NCBI GenBank assembly: GCA_947359465.1
Contig: OX375879.1
Span: 118,250,557-118,314,556, forward strand
Direction of reading: 5' to 3'
DNA: 64,000 bases
Source of the DNA: Metellina segmentata
Lineage: Eukaryota; Arthropoda; Arachnida; Araneae; Tetragnathidae
Shown: piece by piece, positions 61,449-64,000 of the stretch
Layout of the letters: each line of letters begins with the position of its first letter
Position numbering within the stretch: position 1 is the first letter of the stretch
The notes under the pieces: model-generated
The model's input: only the letters and a program-made list of their open reading frames with translations
Database searches by the model: none
Told to the model about the DNA's origin: nothing
Program-made: the position numbers and the translations under genes

Positions 61449-62831
61449 CTATATGGACAAAAGTATTTGGACATTGCAGAAATTTGTATGAGGATCCATC
61501 TTATGCGAGATTGTTTTTCCTGGTTTAGGACTCGGCCCATTGCTTTATGTACCTGGTACCATGAACGCTGATGTGTACCTCGACGTTCCAGATAATTTGG
61601 CCTTACCTACCATATGACAGTACTACTGCGACGCTGGTTATTTTTTCCAACGGGATCGAGCTCCGTGTCATATTGTAAAAGTATGCTGGACTATTTTTCC
61701 GAAAATGAGGTGAATTTGCTTGACTGGCCTGTGTACAGCTACACTCTACGTTTATGAGTGATGGCAACGGCTTTGGCGATTTTTTTGGCGCACTTCTAAA
61801 GTTGCCAAGTAAAGAATTATTTCCTAACTCTAATGTCACAATTTTTTTTTTCTTTTTACAACACACTTTTTAAACATATTTCAGAACGTTTTAAAAAGAA
61901 TATTTTTAAATAAAAAAACTTTCACAAAAAGTAGTATGCTTAAGCACATATCAAAACACATTTGTGAACCAGCAGAGAAACTAAGCTACGAATGTTAAGA
62001 ATAACCTGAAACTTATCAATTACACTAAATACAGTGAGCATGTTGAAAAAGGAAAAAGATTTACAAAAGAAAAAAAGCAAGAAATAATACCTGATAAAGT
62101 CAGAATTCTCTCGTAAAAAAATAATGAAAACGAAAATGGTCAAAAAAACAGAACTCTTAATCCTGTCATGAAAACTATTATAACAAAATAAAAATTCCAC
62201 AACTGTCAAAATACAAATAAAAGGACCAATGGTATCACAGAAAACGATTTAAAAGGGCCAATGGAATCAAAGGATATTTTAAAAACAAAATAACCAATGG
62301 GAGGAAAGAAAAAATTTCAAACGAATCAATGAAATCAAACGACTTTAACGCGGATTTTGGAAGAACTTTCTAGAATATTCAAAATGAAAATTAAAAGTTT
62401 CCGTTTGCCGAGGTTGCCATGAAAACTACAACAACAGCAACGAAAGATGGGTTGCCCTAATTTATCGTAACTCGTTACTAGAAGTGCGCCAAAAAAAAAT
62501 CGCCAAGCCGTTGCCATCACTCATAAACGTAGAGTGTAGCTGTACCCTGGCCTGGTCATAGCCTCGATCTCTAACCAATCGAGCACTTGTGGGACAAAGT
62601 GGAGCGACGCGTACAACACCGCCACGCACGCTCATCATCACAACAATCTCTTCTCACAGCCTTGCAAGAGGCATGGAGAGATGGACATACTTACAGATAA
62701 TTTGTGGAAAGTATGCCTCGTCGTATTGCAGCTGTAATACAAACAAAAGGAGGGCTTACCTGCTACCAAATAGAAAAATCAAGCATTATTTCTGAAAAAC
62801 ATGCAGTGGCCCAACACTTTTGTCTATATAG
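61449..62831 (+). pseudogene. Tc1-like transposon, deleted, carrying a nested MITE
   Basis: The ends CTATATGGACAAAAGTATTT and the inverse AACACTTTTGTCTATATAGT. The left part reads LYVPGTMNADVYLDVPDNLA and FFQRDRAPCHIVKVC (second Asp) up to LLDWP. The right part resumes PIEHLWDKVERR (with the final Glu) and ends SMPRRIAAVIQTKGGLT. The N-terminal half is missing. Confidence 0.83.
61732..62546. mobile_element. 815-bp MITE with about 67-bp inverted ends and 8-bp target duplication
   Basis: CTGGCCTG occurs at 61724-61731 and 62547-62554. The arms begin TGTACAGCTACACTCTACGT and run through GAGTGATGGCAACGGC to GGCGCACTTCTA. The 8-bp duplication fits hAT-like (or P/Merlin-like) transposition. The interior is AT-rich with CCAATGGAATC-type short repeats. 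Confidence 0.85.
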
Positions 62832-63210
62832 TGTATATATTGCCATTCAAGTAAAAAGATAATATTGTCATGTTTAGTGCTTTTGGGTTCTAATTCATGC
62901 TGTGCTTATTTTTGCATAATATCTACCTACAGTAGGTATAAGTAACACAATTATTGAGTGTGCCATCAATGTTCAAGCTGTTTGAGTCATAAGATACTTA
63001 TAGTTCAGTAACTTGTGACTGAGTTGACAACTGTACAGTTTTTTACCCTACGCCCGTCTTCAGCCTCTTGGACATCATTCAAAGAGTATTAAGATCAATA
63101 ATGGTCTGAAATAATAAAATATCTCCACTGTATGCAGTATTTGCCAATTGTATTGTCAGGAATTGTATTCTCCAACAGTCGCTTGTTTTGGCTACTTACC
63201 AGATCTGACT
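62832..63210. other. TMC intron 15, unassigned part
   Basis: Nothing recognised. Confidence 0.4.
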
Positions 63211-63487
63211 GAGACCCCGGTATCGCAGTTGGTAGGATCGTGAATAGTTGCGAGTTCAAAACTCGATTCAACAACAGACCGTCGTGTACCTGGGGATGGG
63301 GCATGTTAAATCTGTCGTGACCGTATGCCCCCATGTTGGTGTCGAAGTTTGGAGAATGGGTCGCCATTTGACTGTGGTTTAAATGCCGAATTGTTGTCCT
63401 CGTATTTTGCTCTTCCGGATTGTGACCGTTCCGCCGACAATGGCCCGTTGTGTTGCTCGAGTGCGACATAAATTCAACTGCCTACCG
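63211..63487 (+). mobile_element. SINE, head type 2 variant
   Basis: The head GAGACCCCGGTATCGCAGTT then GTAGGATCGTGAATAGTTGC has a more tRNA-like A box than other type-2 copies. The body and tail follow (GCGACATAAATTCAACTGCC). Confidence 0.82.
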
Positions 63488-63557
63488 GACCTGACTACTT
63501 ACACCTCATTGGAGTTGCCTGAACCAGTTATGTGTCCTCTTCAGGTGGGTAGAGGGT

Positions 63558-63635
63558 TGATAGTTGAATTAATGTCGCATTGGAGCAGCACAACGGGCTA
63601 TTTCCGGAGGCCCGGAATCAATTCCGTTGGTCCTC
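63558..63635 (-). mobile_element. SINE 3' fragment, reverse
   Basis: GTTGAATTAATGTCGCATTG, GAGCAGCACAACGGGCTATT and GGCCCGGAATCAATTCCG are the inverse 3' end. It faces the preceding SINE. Confidence 0.75.
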
Positions 63636-63639
63636 TTTA

Positions 63640-64000
63640 GAAACTGAACGAACTAGCTGGAGATCACCTTACGGAATGATCTAAAATTCTTGACCATGCA
63701 ATATCTAATACAGTAGATGTTGTTTTCAAAGGAATAATTTTAGACCGTTAATTGTGCTGCTCGTTGACTGATGCCCTGCAGGCTGGTGAACCAGGATTAT
63801 GAAGAACCTGGAAATCTTAAACGACCAAACTTGGAGATACTGCCTTCTTGATTTCTACCTCTGCGAATCACATTTGTATGCATTGTGTTTCAAAAATATC
63901 TAGCCAAATTGGCAAGAGAGGTACTGTTTCGTTGTGATTCAGTTTCATAAATAAAAGTAACAAGTAATTCCTGAGAAACTCTTCTTTATTGGTGCCCAGT
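63640..64000. other. TMC intron 15, end of window
   Basis: No exon with TM7-like sequence and no repeat recognised. Confidence 0.4.

Overview
The window is nuclear DNA of an animal, almost certainly an arthropod. It is visibly AT-rich, has one long multi-exon gene with GT-AG introns, three eukaryotic tRNA genes, and is packed with degraded Tc1/mariner, hAT, PIF/Harbinger-like, TTAA-type, Helentron-like, LINE and SINE copies. There are no operons, ribosome-binding sites or CRISPR arrays. I could not fix the lineage. The gene content would suit a chelicerate or an insect, and I have no search to decide. The only host protein-coding gene I can support is a transmembrane channel-like (TMC) gene on the + strand. 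Fifteen phase-consistent coding exons run from 31844 to 60985 (2358 coding bases, 785 complete codons). The gene is open at both ends: the N-terminal start is not certain, and the last transmembrane segments and stop lie beyond base 64000. The exons encode the cytosolic N-terminal part, TM1 to TM6 and the start of the next segment. Its special feature is a roughly 320-residue TM5-TM6 extracellular loop in two GC-rich exons with 16 N-glycosylation sequons. Layout: 1-10150 holds scattered transposon and SINE debris, one Tc1 element with intact ends and a roughly 165-bp tandem repeat split by a SINE. 10157-15240 is a broken hAT transposase gene on the - strand, interrupted by a 3.3-kb AABB-arranged Helentron-like insertion and by two SINEs with target duplications. 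15345-18925 holds an ATCGAT-rich array, a second Helentron-like element and hAT and Tc1 ends. 19270-25323 holds three identical tRNA-Ser(GCT) genes on diverged duplicated flanks, with transposon fragments between them. 25580-31450 is repeat-rich intergenic or 5' intronic sequence, including a SINE-in-SINE and a Harbinger-like element with a MADF-domain remnant. 31844-60985 is the TMC gene, whose introns carry a 5'-truncated LINE, mariner, Tc1, Harbinger-like and TTAA elements and many SINEs. 60986-64000 is downstream TMC intron with a MITE-in-Tc1 nest and SINEs. The most unusual signals are the expanded sequon-rich TMC loop; four places where the 3' end of a TMC intron, or intron plus exon start, seems to have been copied locally; one SINE body carried behind two different tRNA-like heads; and a highly palindromic TTAA-flanked MITE family. 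I see no multi-gene system of a new kind in this window.
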